Source: Deltaproteobacteria bacterium (GTDB lineage Bacteria > Myxococcota_A > Polyangia > Polyangiales > Ga0077539). Taken from it: a stretch of DNA of 64,000 nt. A program made the translations under genes and the position numbers. Location: the NCBI GenBank assembly GCA_030694465.1, contig JAUXYJ010000102.1, forward strand, positions 1 through 64,000. Direction: 5' to 3'. Under the pieces are notes generated by a model. The model saw nothing but the letters and a program-made list of their open reading frames with translations. It was not told the origin of the DNA and ran no database searches. How positions within the stretch are numbered: the first letter of the stretch is position 1; every line of letters begins with the position of its first letter. Positions 16,302 through 25,920 of this stretch are shown here, one piece after another.

Positions 16302-17225
16302 CTAGTGCGTGGGCGCGGGGCCGTGGTCGCTCACGTAAGCGGGCGTACGTCCGATGCGCGGAAAATACACACCGATTTCGGCAACCAACGCCTGCTCGTT
16401 GAGGTGAAAAAACTGATCTCGCGTGGGGATCTTCCAGCCGAGCACCAAGATGAGCGCGGGGTGAAGGTGCCACGTCGCGCCCACGATGAGGTTAGACAGC
16501 TCGTGAGAGCCTGAGAACCACTCTGCGACGAGCGAAAACCCACGCGTACCAGGGATCGGGAGGGGCTGCTCGATCGACGCAGCAAACGAGAACTGGTTAT
16601 AGCCTTGGCCGTAGAGCTGCTCGCTCGCGTAGCTCACTCCCGCCGAAATGCGGGTGCGCAACAAGGGCAACCGAAAGGTCGGGATGGCATACATCCACCC
16701 GCCAAAGCTGCCATCACGCAACGAGGACAGCGCCATGGCGCCCGTGATGAGCCCGAGCTCAAGCTCTGGCGCGCTGGCCCTTGCAAAAGGCAGGACGGAC
16801 TTAAACCCGGCCGCGAGCGTGGTGTTGCCGTAGAGCGCGCCGTGGCGATCTACGCCTACGTCAAAGAGCGTGAGCGCGACTTCGGTGTGCGAGCCCACGC
16901 CGTAGGTCAAAAAGTAGGTTCCGCTCCAATAGGGCGAGCGCCCCCAGAGCCGTAGCTGGCTCTCATGCATCAAAAAAAACTGACGATCTGCGGTCGTGTC
17001 CGCAGCAGGCATGGTGATGATCGCTTGCTGGGCGTGGGCGGACTCTGGTTCGAGTGTTGCCAGCAGGCAAGCAAGCGCTCCTGCATGGCGTGCGTGCCCT
17101 CGCGTGCGCGAGCGATCGCATGTCGGCCAGACTCGCAAGAGCCCTGACCACAGCCCTCTACGAAGGTCTGTAGCGCGCGCACTCACAGAGGTCGGCGCGA
17201 GAAAATGGGTACAACTCACAAACAT
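16302..17225 (-). CDS. Exported beta-barrel-like protein of unknown function
   Basis: Up to 307 residues; the true start is unclear. A signal sequence ending AHA-QQ is visible (GALACLLATLEPESAHA), and a TTG at 17138 would place it at the N-terminus, while the ATG at 17225 adds 29 implausible residues. The mature part is rich in alternating aromatic and polar strands (YWSGTYFLTYGVGSHTEVALTLFDVGV, WYAIPTFRLPLL-like) and Gly turns, which suggests an outer-membrane barrel. No named family recognised. Convergent with the Kazal lipoprotein gene; only 16 bases separate them. Confidence 0.7.
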   Translation of the reverse strand: MFVSCTHFLAPTSVSARATDLRRGLWSGLLRVWPTCDRSRTRGHARHAGALACLLATLEPESAHAQQAIITMPAADTTADRQFFLMHESQLRLWGRSPYWSGTYFLTYGVGSHTEVALTLFDVGVDRHGALYGNTTLAAGFKSVLPFARASAPELELGLITGAMALSSLRDGSFGGWMYAIPTFRLPLLRTRISAGVSYASEQLYGQGYNQFSFAASIEQPLPIPGTRGFSLVAEWFSGSHELSNLIVGATWHLHPALILVLGWKIPTRDQFFHLNEQALVAEIGVYFPRIGRTPAYVSDHGPAPTH

Positions 17226-17321
17226 CCTTCACAGCAATGAGGACCAAGTCATCCATCCGAGATGCAAGTAGGCGCAGAAAATCTGCTGCACTTCAGAGGC
17301 TAAAACCTTTGTGCGACCAGG

Positions 17322-18794
17322 CTACTCGCCCTGCCCCAGCGAGAAGCCTCGGGTGCCATCAAAGAGGTAGAGGTTCTCGGTCTTGATGGTGTCTACGTGG
17401 GCGTCGTCGAGGGCCTGCATGAGGCTCAGGAGGCGCGAGCGCTCAATGGGCTCATACGAGGCGCGGAGGTCGCCCATGGGGGCGTTGGGCGAGACAAACC
17501 GGCAACGCCAGTGATCGGTGCAGAAGGTCTCGTCAAAGCCCTCGGGCCAGACCTTGACGCCTCGGTTGGTGATGAGCTTGAGACGCAGGATCTTGCCGGT
17601 CGCCTCAATGAGGATCTTGGCGAGCTCGTCGGGAGTGTGTTTGTCATCGCACACAAACACATCAACGCCGCAGAGATCACGTCGCGGCGTAGGGCGCACG
17701 TACGCGTAGCGTGGGATCGCGCCACTCGCGCCGCGCACGGCGGTGAGGGTCGCGGGCTTGCGGCCCAAGCGCTCGATGACGGCTTGTGCGAACGCCTGGG
17801 TACCAACACGCTGCCTAGAGGTCACTTCGCGAAAGATATCGCCGGTGTGGATCCCGTCTTCGAGGGCGCACAGCCACGCGTTTTGGATGCGCTCGGCGTG
17901 CTCGCCCATGCCCATGTGTGTGAGCATCATGCACGCGGCGTTGAGCATCCCGCTGGGGTTGGCCACATCGAGACCGGCGATGTCCGGGGCGCTGCCGTGG
18001 ATGGCCTCGAACATCGAGATGCGATCGCCCACGTTGGCGCTGCCCGCCATGCCTACGCTGCCCGAGAGCTCGGCGGTCACGTCGCTGATAATGTCACCGT
18101 AGAGATTGAGCGTGACGATGACGTCGTAGCGGCCAGGCTGCGTCGCGACGCGCGCGGTGCCAATGTCAATGATCTGAACCTCTTGCTGCAACCCTGGGTA
18201 CTCTTTGCCGATGCGCCGAAACGTGTCCGCGAAGAGCCCATCGGTGACCTTCATGATGTTGTCTTTGACCAAGCACGTGACCTTCTTGCGGCCATTGGCG
18301 AGGGCATAGTCAAACGCGTAACGGATGATCTTTTCGCTGCCCGGGAGGCTCACGATCTTGAGGCACTGATAGACGTCTACAGTCTGCCTGTGCTCGATGC
18401 CTGCGTAGAGGTCTTCTTCGTTTTCGCGAACGACCACGACGTCCATGTTGGGGTGCTGCGTAAAGACAAACGGATGAAAACTTCGGCACGGACGCACGTT
18501 GGCAAAGAGCCCGAGCGTCTTGCGGATCGTGACGTTGAGGCTCTTGTAGCCAGCGCCCTGAGGCGTCGTGATGGGGCCCTTGAGAAAGATCGGGTTGCGA
18601 CGCAGGGTGTCCCAGGCTTGCGCTGGGATTCCGCTGCTGTTTCCGCTGAGATACGCGCGCTCACCGACCTCGATGGTGTCGTACTCGAGCCCGCACCCCG
18701 CGGCGTCGAGGATGTCTAAGACTGCGCGCGTGATCTCAGGGCCGATGCCGTCACCTGGGGCCACCGTGATTCGCTTGGAGATGGAGTCGCTCAT
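17322..18794 (-). CDS. icd: NADP-dependent isocitrate dehydrogenase, long Thermus-type
   Basis: 490 residues, the length of the Thermus-type enzyme with its extra C-terminal domain rather than the roughly 415-residue enterobacterial one. It oxidatively decarboxylates isocitrate to 2-oxoglutarate in the TCA cycle. Visible motifs: VAPGDGIGPEI at the N-terminus, the substrate loop GAGYKSLNVTIRKTL with ANVRP, and the dinucleotide region FEAIHGSAPDIAG. The C-terminal extension (from about 345) includes TDHWRCRFV. The start chosen is MSDSISKRITVAPG; the upstream in-frame sequence is not protein-like. Monocistronic as far as can be seen. Confidence 0.93.
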   Translation of the reverse strand: MSDSISKRITVAPGDGIGPEITRAVLDILDAAGCGLEYDTIEVGERAYLSGNSSGIPAQAWDTLRRNPIFLKGPITTPQGAGYKSLNVTIRKTLGLFANVRPCRSFHPFVFTQHPNMDVVVVRENEEDLYAGIEHRQTVDVYQCLKIVSLPGSEKIIRYAFDYALANGRKKVTCLVKDNIMKVTDGLFADTFRRIGKEYPGLQQEVQIIDIGTARVATQPGRYDVIVTLNLYGDIISDVTAELSGSVGMAGSANVGDRISMFEAIHGSAPDIAGLDVANPSGMLNAACMMLTHMGMGEHAERIQNAWLCALEDGIHTGDIFREVTSRQRVGTQAFAQAVIERLGRKPATLTAVRGASGAIPRYAYVRPTPRRDLCGVDVFVCDDKHTPDELAKILIEATGKILRLKLITNRGVKVWPEGFDETFCTDHWRCRFVSPNAPMGDLRASYEPIERSRLLSLMQALDDAHVDTIKTENLYLFDGTRGFSLGQGE

Positions 18795-18916
18795 GCTGTT
18801 GGGCTCATTCAAAGGGGAGTGGACGAGAGTGCACGCGAGGTCGTGGAGGTGCGGCCAAGAGGTAGGCTGATCGATTCGAAAAAAGCAGGGCACTAAGCCC
18901 CACGATTCGAGAAAAC

Positions 18917-19441
18917 CTACCGAACAGGGACCGCGACGGGACCGGTGATGCTCCCAGTGCCACCCACCGAGACGGAGCCTCCGATGGGCTGTGCGACCAG
19001 GCCTTGGCCTTGGCCTTGGCCCCAACCGGGATTAAAAGCCCCGTTGCCCTGGACGTACGCAGGAGCTATCTGCTGATTTCCAGGGTGCCAGTAGCCACGA
19101 TGCCAGCGGCCACCGTTCCACGCAGGTTGCTGCCAAGCCCAATCAGGCTGCGGCGGCTGAACCCAGTGGCCATCGATCCAGCGGTAGTCACCCTGCTGCA
19201 GATCGTAGTGGCCGTCGATCCAGACCTGCTGGCCATTTCCTTGCGGGCCGATCGCTCCCAGATGCGTGTTGATCGCTGGCGGCGGAGCTTGCGCCACCAC
19301 AGGCTGCCCAGGGTCAAGCCACCCATCGCGCCACGGGTCGTTCCAAGTGGTCTGCCATCGCGGACGCGCAGAGAAAAGACATCCAGACAGCAACAAAACT
19401 GCCGCAGTGAGCGCCACCCAAACCACGCCGCGATGCTTCAA
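18917..19441 (-). CDS. Small Trp/Gly/Gln-rich lipoprotein
   Basis: 174 residues from a TTG start, chosen because AAGGAG lies eight bases ahead and the result is a good signal peptide with lipobox LLSGC (Cys21). The mature region is rich in Trp, Gly, Pro and Gln and repeats a short motif: VWIDGHYD, RWIDGHWV, and similar YWHPG, as in YXXWVPGHW-type envelope proteins. The C-terminus is Gly/Gln/Ser-rich. Likely an outer-membrane or periplasmic lipoprotein; function unknown. Separate promoter likely, 123 bases from the czc operon end. Confidence 0.72.
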   Translation of the reverse strand: MKHRGVVWVALTAAVLLLSGCLFSARPRWQTTWNDPWRDGWLDPGQPVVAQAPPPAINTHLGAIGPQGNGQQVWIDGHYDLQQGDYRWIDGHWVQPPQPDWAWQQPAWNGGRWHRGYWHPGNQQIAPAYVQGNGAFNPGWGQGQGQGLVAQPIGGSVSVGGTGSITGPVAVPVR

Positions 19442-19564
19442 CCGACTGTCTCCTTGAGCGGCCGCACGTGCGAACACAAGATCGTGCGCACGCCAAGCCA
19501 CCGTTCCTTTTTTCAACACTAGTGTCCCGATGTTCGATCGGTAGTTAATTCAGAAACATTCGCA

Positions 19565-22500
19565 TCAATCATTCGTTAATACCGAACGATCGAGGACCTC
19601 AGCGGACGCGATAGGGCGCATAAAAATCCGCAGGACCGCGGGCAAGAGCAGCGCCCCCAACAGTGTTGACGACACGAGCCCGCCGATGACCACCGTGGCG
19701 AGCGGTCGCTGGACCTCGGACCCTGCCGAGTTAGACAAGGCCATGGGCAGAAAGCCCAGCGCAGCGACAGAGGCCGTGAGCAACAGCGGTCGAAGCACTT
19801 CGCTCGCGCCCTCAGCGATCGCATCGTTCAGCGATTCTCCAAGCAAAACGCGCCGCTGCACCTCGCTTGCCATCACCACGCCGTTGAGCACGGCGATGCC
19901 GCAGAGGGCGATCATTCCGACCGCGGCCGGGATGCTAAAGGCCATCTTGCGCAGGGCCAGCGAGACCACTCCGCCCACGAGCGCGAAGGGCACACACGCG
20001 AACACCGCGAGCGCGATCCGCGTGTTGCGAAAGAGCGCATAGAGCATGGCCACAATGATCGAGAGGCTCACCGGGACCAGCAGCGCTAGGCGCTCTTGTG
20101 CACGCTGAAAGTTCTCAAACTGGCCCGCCCAGCTGATCGAGTATCCCGGCGGGGTGCGCACTTCGCGCGCGACAGTCTCGCGGGCCTCGGTGACAAAGCT
20201 CACCAGGTCACGGCCTCGAAGGTTGACCTCGACGCTGATTCTTCGCTGGCGTTCGCTGCGGCGAATCTGCGCGATTCCCTCTTGCTCTTCGAGCGTCGCG
20301 AGCTGTGACAGCGGGATGATCTGCCCCTCGCGGGTCCCAATCGGGAGCTCCGGAAGCCCTCGCGCAGCGGGCCCCGGCGCGAGCAGTACGCGGAGATCAA
20401 AGCGACGCTGGCCCTCGAAGATCGAGCCCACGGCGCGGCCCATGCGCGCGGCTTCGACGGCACCCAGCACGTCTTCGGTCGCGATGCCGTAGCGCGCGGT
20501 GCGGCGTCGATCCACCCGCACGGTGAGCATCGGCAGTCCCACGGCGCGCTCTACGCGAACGTCTCCAGCGCCTCGAATTCGCCGCACGACCTGGCCCACG
20601 CGGAGGCCAATGTCGGTGAGCACCTGCATGTCTTCGCCACCGATGTTGATCGCGATGTCCGCAGGCGAGTCCGAGATCATGTCGTTGGTCTTGTCCTCGA
20701 TGGGCTGCGACACAGACGCAAACGACGAGGGAATTTCGCGCTCAACGGCTTCTTTAAAGAGATTGCGGAGCGCTACGGGGTCCTGCGAAGTGCGCCACTC
20801 GGCGCGGGGCCGCAGGTGCACCAAGATGTCCGTGTTGTCCATGCCCACGGGGTCGAGAGCGACCTCTGCGCGGCCAGTGGTCCCGAGCGTCGTGACCACC
20901 TCGGGAAACCGTCGGAGCACGGTCTCTGCGGCGAGGTCCAGACGCCGCGCCTCGGTGGGCCCTACGCTCGGGATGCGACGGATGCGCACGTACACATCGC
21001 CCTCGTCAATCCGTGGGACAAAGTCTGCGCCAAGCGTATTGGCAAGGGGGATCACGCTGAGCGCCAGCGCCATGGACGCGAGCAAAATCCAGAGCCGACG
21101 GCCCAAGACCCATGTGACCAATCGCTGGTATCTTCCAGGCCGATTGGCGTCGTGGTGCTGATGTCCGCGCACCGTCGAGGGTCCCAAAAAGGTCACCGCT
21201 GCCGCCGGAAACACCGCGAGCGCGAACACAAGCGAGCCCGTCAACGCCAGGGCCATCGTCGCCGCCATCGGGCGAAACATCTTGCCCTCGACGCCGCGCA
21301 ACGAGAGCAGCGGGAGGTAGACCAACAAGATAATCGCGACCGCGAAGACCACCGGTTTGGCCACACGCAAGAGCGCCTTGTGCACCGTCGCGCGCACCTC
21401 GGCCGGGTCATCACTTGTGCGCGCAGCGAGCGCCGCGATGACCGCCTCGAGCATCACGATGGGGCCGTCGACCAAGAAGCCAAAGTCGATCGCGCCAAGG
21501 GACATCAGGTTGCCCGTGATGTTGAGCGCGAGCATGCCAAAGATCGCGATCGACATCGCAAACGGGATGCCCAGCGTGACGAGCAGCGCACCACGAGGCG
21601 TGCGCAAAAAAGCCAAAATCACCAACAAAACAAGGACTGCGCCCTCGAGTAAGTTAGTGCCTACGGTCTTGAGTGTGCGGTCGATAAACTGCTTGCGGTC
21701 GTAGACGGTCTCGATGCGCACGCCCTCGGGCAACGTGCGCTGGACGCGCGCGAGCTGGTCATGCAGGGCCGAGACCACCGTGCGCGAGTTTTGGCCCGCG
21801 AGCATCAAGACCAGCGCGCAGACGACCTCACCGCGGCCGTCTTGGGTCACGACGCCCTGCGCGAGCGCTGCACCGACGCGCACCTCGGCCAGGTGCCGAA
21901 TGAGCACAGGGGTGCCATCTTGGTCTGCGCTTACGACCACCTCGCGCACGTCGTCGAGCGTGCGGAGCTGGCCCTCGCCACGCAGCACGTACATCTCTGC
22001 GCCGCGCTCGACGTAGCCCCCACCGACGTTGACGTTGTCTCGCGAGAGCGCAGAAAACACCTGCGAAAGCGTGATTCTGTGCGCGCGCAATCGTGCTGGG
22101 TCGACCAGCACTTCGTACTGTTGCTTCGCGCCCCCAAACGCGTTGACCTCGATGATCCCAGGCACGCTCTGGATCGCGGGCGCGAGGTCCCAATCGAGCA
22201 TCGTGCGCAGCTGCATGGGCGTGTGCCGGTCGCTCTTGAGAACGAACTGGTAGATCTCGCCCAGACCCGTGGTGACCGGCCCCAGCTCGGGGCGACCGTA
22301 TTGCGCTGGGATTTCGCTCTCCATGGTGCGCAAGCGCTCAAACACGAGCTGCCTCGCGAACCACGGATCGGTGGACTCGCTAAAAATCACGGTGACCGCA
22401 GAGGTCCCCTCGCGGGTGATCGAGCGCACCTCTTCGAGCGCGGGCAGCCCCGTGAGTCCTCGCTCGACGGGCCGAGTGACAAAGCGCTCCATCTCTTCGG

Positions 22501-22672
22501 CGGTGAGACCAGGGGTGTCGGTGAGCACCTGGACCTGCACATTGGTGAGGTCAGGGACAGCGTCGATGGGCAGTCGTTGCGCAGCAAAAACGCCCGCAAT
22601 CAGCACACAGACCGCAAAGAAGAGCACGGTCCCTCGGTGCCGCACTGACCCATTGATCCAGCTCTCAAGCAT
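19565..22672 (-). CDS. czcA: Heavy-metal RND efflux pump, CzcA/CusA family
   Basis: 1035 residues, the usual length for the HME-RND group. Inner-membrane proton-driven pump that exports metal cations through the CzcB-CzcC channel. The typical N-terminus (LESWINGSVRHRGTVLFFAV) and RLPIDAVPDLTNVQVQ are present. The metal-RND signature in the fourth membrane helix is intact: DFGFLVDGPIVMLE, with both Asp and the Glu. Start chosen at the ATG of MLESWING, six bases after the stop of the adaptor gene; upstream in-frame sequence is antisense to that gene. The metal (Co/Zn/Cd versus Cu/Ag) is not resolved. Confidence 0.93.
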   Translation of the reverse strand: MLESWINGSVRHRGTVLFFAVCVLIAGVFAAQRLPIDAVPDLTNVQVQVLTDTPGLTAEEMERFVTRPVERGLTGLPALEEVRSITREGTSAVTVIFSESTDPWFARQLVFERLRTMESEIPAQYGRPELGPVTTGLGEIYQFVLKSDRHTPMQLRTMLDWDLAPAIQSVPGIIEVNAFGGAKQQYEVLVDPARLRAHRITLSQVFSALSRDNVNVGGGYVERGAEMYVLRGEGQLRTLDDVREVVVSADQDGTPVLIRHLAEVRVGAALAQGVVTQDGRGEVVCALVLMLAGQNSRTVVSALHDQLARVQRTLPEGVRIETVYDRKQFIDRTLKTVGTNLLEGAVLVLLVILAFLRTPRGALLVTLGIPFAMSIAIFGMLALNITGNLMSLGAIDFGFLVDGPIVMLEAVIAALAARTSDDPAEVRATVHKALLRVAKPVVFAVAIILLVYLPLLSLRGVEGKMFRPMAATMALALTGSLVFALAVFPAAAVTFLGPSTVRGHQHHDANRPGRYQRLVTWVLGRRLWILLASMALALSVIPLANTLGADFVPRIDEGDVYVRIRRIPSVGPTEARRLDLAAETVLRRFPEVVTTLGTTGRAEVALDPVGMDNTDILVHLRPRAEWRTSQDPVALRNLFKEAVEREIPSSFASVSQPIEDKTNDMISDSPADIAINIGGEDMQVLTDIGLRVGQVVRRIRGAGDVRVERAVGLPMLTVRVDRRRTARYGIATEDVLGAVEAARMGRAVGSIFEGQRRFDLRVLLAPGPAARGLPELPIGTREGQIIPLSQLATLEEQEGIAQIRRSERQRRISVEVNLRGRDLVSFVTEARETVAREVRTPPGYSISWAGQFENFQRAQERLALLVPVSLSIIVAMLYALFRNTRIALAVFACVPFALVGGVVSLALRKMAFSIPAAVGMIALCGIAVLNGVVMASEVQRRVLLGESLNDAIAEGASEVLRPLLLTASVAALGFLPMALSNSAGSEVQRPLATVVIGGLVSSTLLGALLLPAVLRIFMRPIASAEVLDRSVLTND

Positions 22673-22679
22673 TGGGCAT

Positions 22680-23855
22680 CTACCTTTGCAGCTCGCTCTT
22701 GAGCGCGAAGACTCCATCGACCGCGACGCGCTCGCCCTCGCGCACACCGCGCGTAATCTCAAAGCGATCGCTGTCTTCGTCGCGTGTCGCGATGGGCCGT
22801 GGCTCAAACCAATTGGGCTCGACCTCGACAAACACAGTCGGCTGTCCTTCGAGCAAAATCACCGCCGAACGCGGGATGCTCAGCACCGCGCGCTGTGGCC
22901 CACGCACAGACACCCGCGCGTTGACAAACTGCCCTGGGCGCAACAGCCGCTCGGGGTTGGGGACGCGCACTTCGACCGTCGAGGTGCGCGTCTCGCGCGC
23001 GATCACGGAGCCCACACTCGCGACCACTCCCTCGACCGTCCGCGCCTGCATGGATTCTCCATGAATTTCGACCCGATCTCCGACGGCGATGCGGCTGACA
23101 TCGCGCTCAAACACACGCAACGCGACGAGCACACGCGAGAGGTCGGCGACTCGGATCACGGTGTCAGTAGGGTCAATCACTTGGCCCACAAACGCGTTGC
23201 GGGTCACCACACGCCCTGCGATCGGAGCGCGAAGCATCACCGACGGCGTCGACGCGCTGGCCTGCTGGCCACCCATCGCGCGAAGTCTCTGCGAGACCCC
23301 GCGGATTTCGGCGTTGAGTGTGCCGACTCGGGCGCGGGCTTCGTCGAGCTCGACCCCTGTCACAAGCTGCTGGTCTGACAGTGACGCAAGTCGCGCGAGG
23401 TGGGCCCGCGCCGAGGCGAGCTGCGCGCGTGAAGAGAGCGAAGAAGCGAGGAGCTCTCCCAGCGACGCGCTCATGATCGAGAGCAACGGATCGCCCACAC
23501 GGACCTCGGCTCCCGTACGCACGAAGACCTGCGAAATCCTGCCCGAAATGCGCCCGCCGACGTCGGCCACGAGGTCCGGGTCAAAGTCCACGCTCCCCCA
23601 GAGTTCGATCTGTGGCGAGAGCGTCTGTCGCGCGATAGGCTCGACGCGCACGCCCGCGTTCTCACGGAGAGAGGGAGGCAGATGCACACGCGTGGGTCCC
23701 TGAGGGCGCGATTGCGCAGCGGGGACCACAGAGGGATCCGCAGGCTTTTTGCCCGCGACCATGTAGCCCATGGTGAAGCCACCGCCGACCGTGGCGAACA
23801 AGAGCGCAAGCGTGGCCGGCCACACATTGCGCGAACGTGATTGCGTCATCGTCAT
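22680..23855 (-). CDS. czcB: RND efflux periplasmic adaptor (CzcB/CusB family)
   Basis: 391 residues. Membrane-fusion protein linking the CzcA pump to the outer-membrane channel. An N-terminal anchor helix (VWPATLALLFATVGGGFTMG) is followed by a first barrel half (GSVDFDPDLVADVGGRISG), a helical hairpin (about 120-185), lipoyl-like and barrel regions (MLRAPIAGRVVTRNAFVGQVID) and a C-terminal domain (ITRGVREGERVAVDG). Start chosen at 23855 because its ATG overlaps the stop of the czcC-like gene (ATGA). No Met- or His-rich N-terminal metal site is seen. Confidence 0.9.
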   Translation of the reverse strand: MTMTQSRSRNVWPATLALLFATVGGGFTMGYMVAGKKPADPSVVPAAQSRPQGPTRVHLPPSLRENAGVRVEPIARQTLSPQIELWGSVDFDPDLVADVGGRISGRISQVFVRTGAEVRVGDPLLSIMSASLGELLASSLSSRAQLASARAHLARLASLSDQQLVTGVELDEARARVGTLNAEIRGVSQRLRAMGGQQASASTPSVMLRAPIAGRVVTRNAFVGQVIDPTDTVIRVADLSRVLVALRVFERDVSRIAVGDRVEIHGESMQARTVEGVVASVGSVIARETRTSTVEVRVPNPERLLRPGQFVNARVSVRGPQRAVLSIPRSAVILLEGQPTVFVEVEPNWFEPRPIATRDEDSDRFEITRGVREGERVAVDGVFALKSELQR

Positions 23856-25123
23856 GATGGATTGCTTGCTCGCCCCGTCGCGCGATCGAGTTGAACTCGC
23901 GCTCGCCATGCGCTTCGCAGCGCGTCGAGCCGTCGCTGTTGTTGTTGGTAGACCTCGTCCCGGGCACGAAGCAGCCGGTAGGAGTCCACGGTTCCGGCCC
24001 TAAAGAGCGCCTCGGTGAGGCTAAACACACGCTGCGCGGTGGGCAGCGCGCGCGTATCGAGGAGGGCGAGCTCTTCGAGGCGGTGCGCGAGCTGATCCCA
24101 TGCGATGGCAGCTTGATTCGCCAGAGAATTCTCAGCGATGGTGCGCTGTTCGTCTGCCGCGCGAGCCTGCGCTTCAGCCGCCGCTCGCTCTCCTTGGTTT
24201 GTCAGCGAGACGGGCAACGACCACTGCGCCGACGCGCCCACGCTCGCGGTCGAGTAGCCCTGCCATTCGACCTCGGCTGCGATAAAAATCGGCGCGGTCG
24301 CTTGGTGATGCAGCCGGGTCTGGCTGACCCGCGAGCGCGCCGCAGAGGCACCTAAGACCGTGAGCTCACGGCGGTTCTGTAGCGCGAGGGCGATCGCACG
24401 TTCACGAGTCATTTCGCTCTGGATCGTGAGCGTCCCCAGCTCGCTCACGGCGACCGGCTCTCGTGGATCCAATGCAAGCAGCTCGCGCATGCGTCCGAGC
24501 GCGTCGTCACGCTCACGCTGCGCTGTGAGCCTAGCAGCCTCTGCGTCGTGGACCTCTTGCTCGGCGAGCGCCAGGTCGAGGGCCGTCGCGGTCTGCGCCT
24601 GCACGCGCGCCTGGGTCGCGCTGAGAAGCTGATTTGCCGTGCGAAATTGGTCTTGAACCAGCACCAGCGCAGCCTGCGCTGCGGCGGCATCGACCCACGC
24701 TTGTCGCGCCTCGGCGCACGCCTCGTTCAGCGCAAGATCAATCCGGCCCTCGGCCTCTCGCACAGCCCATCGCGACTCGTGACGCCACTGCGCGGGCGCG
24801 CCAGAGACCTCGATGGGCATCCCGACCAAGAGAGAATACGTGGCCGCAGGGAGATCCGGAGCGCCCACCATGGCCCTTACGCCCACGGTGGGGTTTCCGA
24901 TGCGCGGGAGGCTCGTGAAGGCCGAGAGAGCCTGCGCTTCGTAGAGCCCCGTGCGAGCGCGCGAGACCTCTGGGCTGTGCTGCGCTGCACGCGCTGCGAC
25001 GGAGGCATCGGTCCAGAGCACGCCGTCGCGCACCGTGGACTGCGCCGAGGCAGGGCTCGCAAGCAAGACGCCCGCCAGCGCAAACACGCGCACAGACCGA
25101 CGCACCAACACCAAGAAGTCCAT
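23852..25123 (-). CDS. czcC: Outer-membrane efflux channel, TolC/CzcC family
   Basis: 423 residues. Signal peptide 1-27 (ASPASAQ), then two related coiled-coil halves typical of outer-membrane efflux proteins: ALNEACAEARQAWVDAAAAQ and the later QAAIAWDQLAHRLEELALLD, with the strand-rich segments between. It forms the trimeric exit duct for the CzcBA pump. First gene of the minus-strand operon czcC-czcB-czcA; overlaps czcB by four bases. Transcribed divergently from the response regulator at 25252, sharing a 128-base control region. Confidence 0.9.
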   Translation of the reverse strand: MDFLVLVRRSVRVFALAGVLLASPASAQSTVRDGVLWTDASVAARAAQHSPEVSRARTGLYEAQALSAFTSLPRIGNPTVGVRAMVGAPDLPAATYSLLVGMPIEVSGAPAQWRHESRWAVREAEGRIDLALNEACAEARQAWVDAAAAQAALVLVQDQFRTANQLLSATQARVQAQTATALDLALAEQEVHDAEAARLTAQRERDDALGRMRELLALDPREPVAVSELGTLTIQSEMTRERAIALALQNRRELTVLGASAARSRVSQTRLHHQATAPIFIAAEVEWQGYSTASVGASAQWSLPVSLTNQGERAAAEAQARAADEQRTIAENSLANQAAIAWDQLAHRLEELALLDTRALPTAQRVFSLTEALFRAGTVDSYRLLRARDEVYQQQQRRLDALRSAWRARVQLDRATGRASNPS

Positions 25124-25159
25124 CAGGGACGGTGCTTAGAGCAAACATCGCGCGAGTGC

Positions 25160-25176
25160 ATGACAGCAACATGACA
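25160..25176. promoter_or_regulatory. Direct repeats with 11-base period in the czc control region
   Basis: ATGACA occurs at 25160-25165 and again at 25171-25176, an 11-base period typical of OmpR-family regulator sites, which bind head-to-tail on one face of DNA. It lies 37 bases ahead of czcC in the divergent region. Binding by the neighbouring regulator is inferred. Confidence 0.35.
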
Positions 25177-25199
25177 AGCGCGTAATGTACGATTTAAGC

Positions 25200-25223
25200 T
25201 GTAATTCTTCAGGCAGAATTACA
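25200..25223. promoter_or_regulatory. Perfect inverted repeat between divergent czc operons
   Basis: TGTAATTCT (25200-25208), spacer TCAGGC, AGAATTACA (25215-25223): a perfect 9-base inverted repeat, AT-rich in GC-rich DNA. It ends 28 bases before the regulator start and 77 bases from czcC. Its position suits an operator controlling one or both operons. Confidence 0.55.
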
Positions 25224-25251
25224 AGTCCATGATCCACTCTCCGAGCTCGAC

Positions 25252-25920
25252 ATGAAGATCCTTCTGGTAGAAGACGACAAGCGACTCTCTGGATTTGTCT
25301 CGCGCGTTTTGAGCGAAGAGGGCTTCGCTGTGGACACTTGCTTCAGCGGCGCGCAGGCCGCGCGGCAAGCGATCGCGGTCGCCTACGACGTCATCGTGCT
25401 CGATTGGATGCTCCCAGACCTCGATGGGCTGAGCGTGTGCCGCGAGCTGCGTCAGAAGGGCTGTGATGTCCCGGTGCTCATGCTCACGGCGCGCGGAGAG
25501 GTCCAAGAGAAGGTCCTCGGGCTCGAAGCAGGCGCGGATGATTACCTGGTCAAACCGTTTGACGTCGACGAGTTTGTCGCGAGGATCAACGCGCTTTTGC
25601 GGCGGGCTTCGGGGCACGCGAAGCTTCGCTGCGGGCCGCTCGAGATCGACCGCGTCGCACGCCAAGTCCGCTGCGAAGGCGCGGTCATTGAGCTCACCGC
25701 GCGCGAGTACTCGCTGCTACTTCACCTAGTATATCACCAAGGAAAAGTCGTTACGCGCTCTGAGCTGCTCGCCCGAGTCTGGGAGTCGCACTTTGACCCA
25801 AGCTCGAACTTCGTCGAGGTTCACGTCAGCCGGCTGCGAGACAAGCTCGGCCCCGCCGCCGAGAGGCTCGAGACGGTGCGAGGCATGGGCTATCGCCTAC
25901 GCGCCGGAGAGCCCGAGTGA
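25252..25920 (+). CDS. OmpR-family response regulator of the metal efflux locus
   Basis: 222 residues. Receiver domain with acidic pocket (VEDDKR), phosphoacceptor Asp51 (VLDWMLPDLDG), and Lys101 in LVKPF; then an OmpR/PhoB winged helix (ELTAREYSLLLHL, HVSRLRDKLG, VRGMGYRL). The divergent czcCBA-like operon and the overlapping kinase gene make it a CzcR/CusR-type activator of metal efflux. The kinase start overlaps its stop (GTGA), so the pair is co-translated. Confidence 0.93.
   Translation: MKILLVEDDKRLSGFVSRVLSEEGFAVDTCFSGAQAARQAIAVAYDVIVLDWMLPDLDGLSVCRELRQKGCDVPVLMLTARGEVQEKVLGLEAGADDYLVKPFDVDEFVARINALLRRASGHAKLRCGPLEIDRVARQVRCEGAVIELTAREYSLLLHLVYHQGKVVTRSELLARVWESHFDPSSNFVEVHVSRLRDKLGPAAERLETVRGMGYRLRAGEPE

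Noticed and set aside
20816..21652. A 278-residue plus-strand frame inside czcA
   Set aside because: Strongly basic and His-rich translation antisense to a complete RND pump gene.
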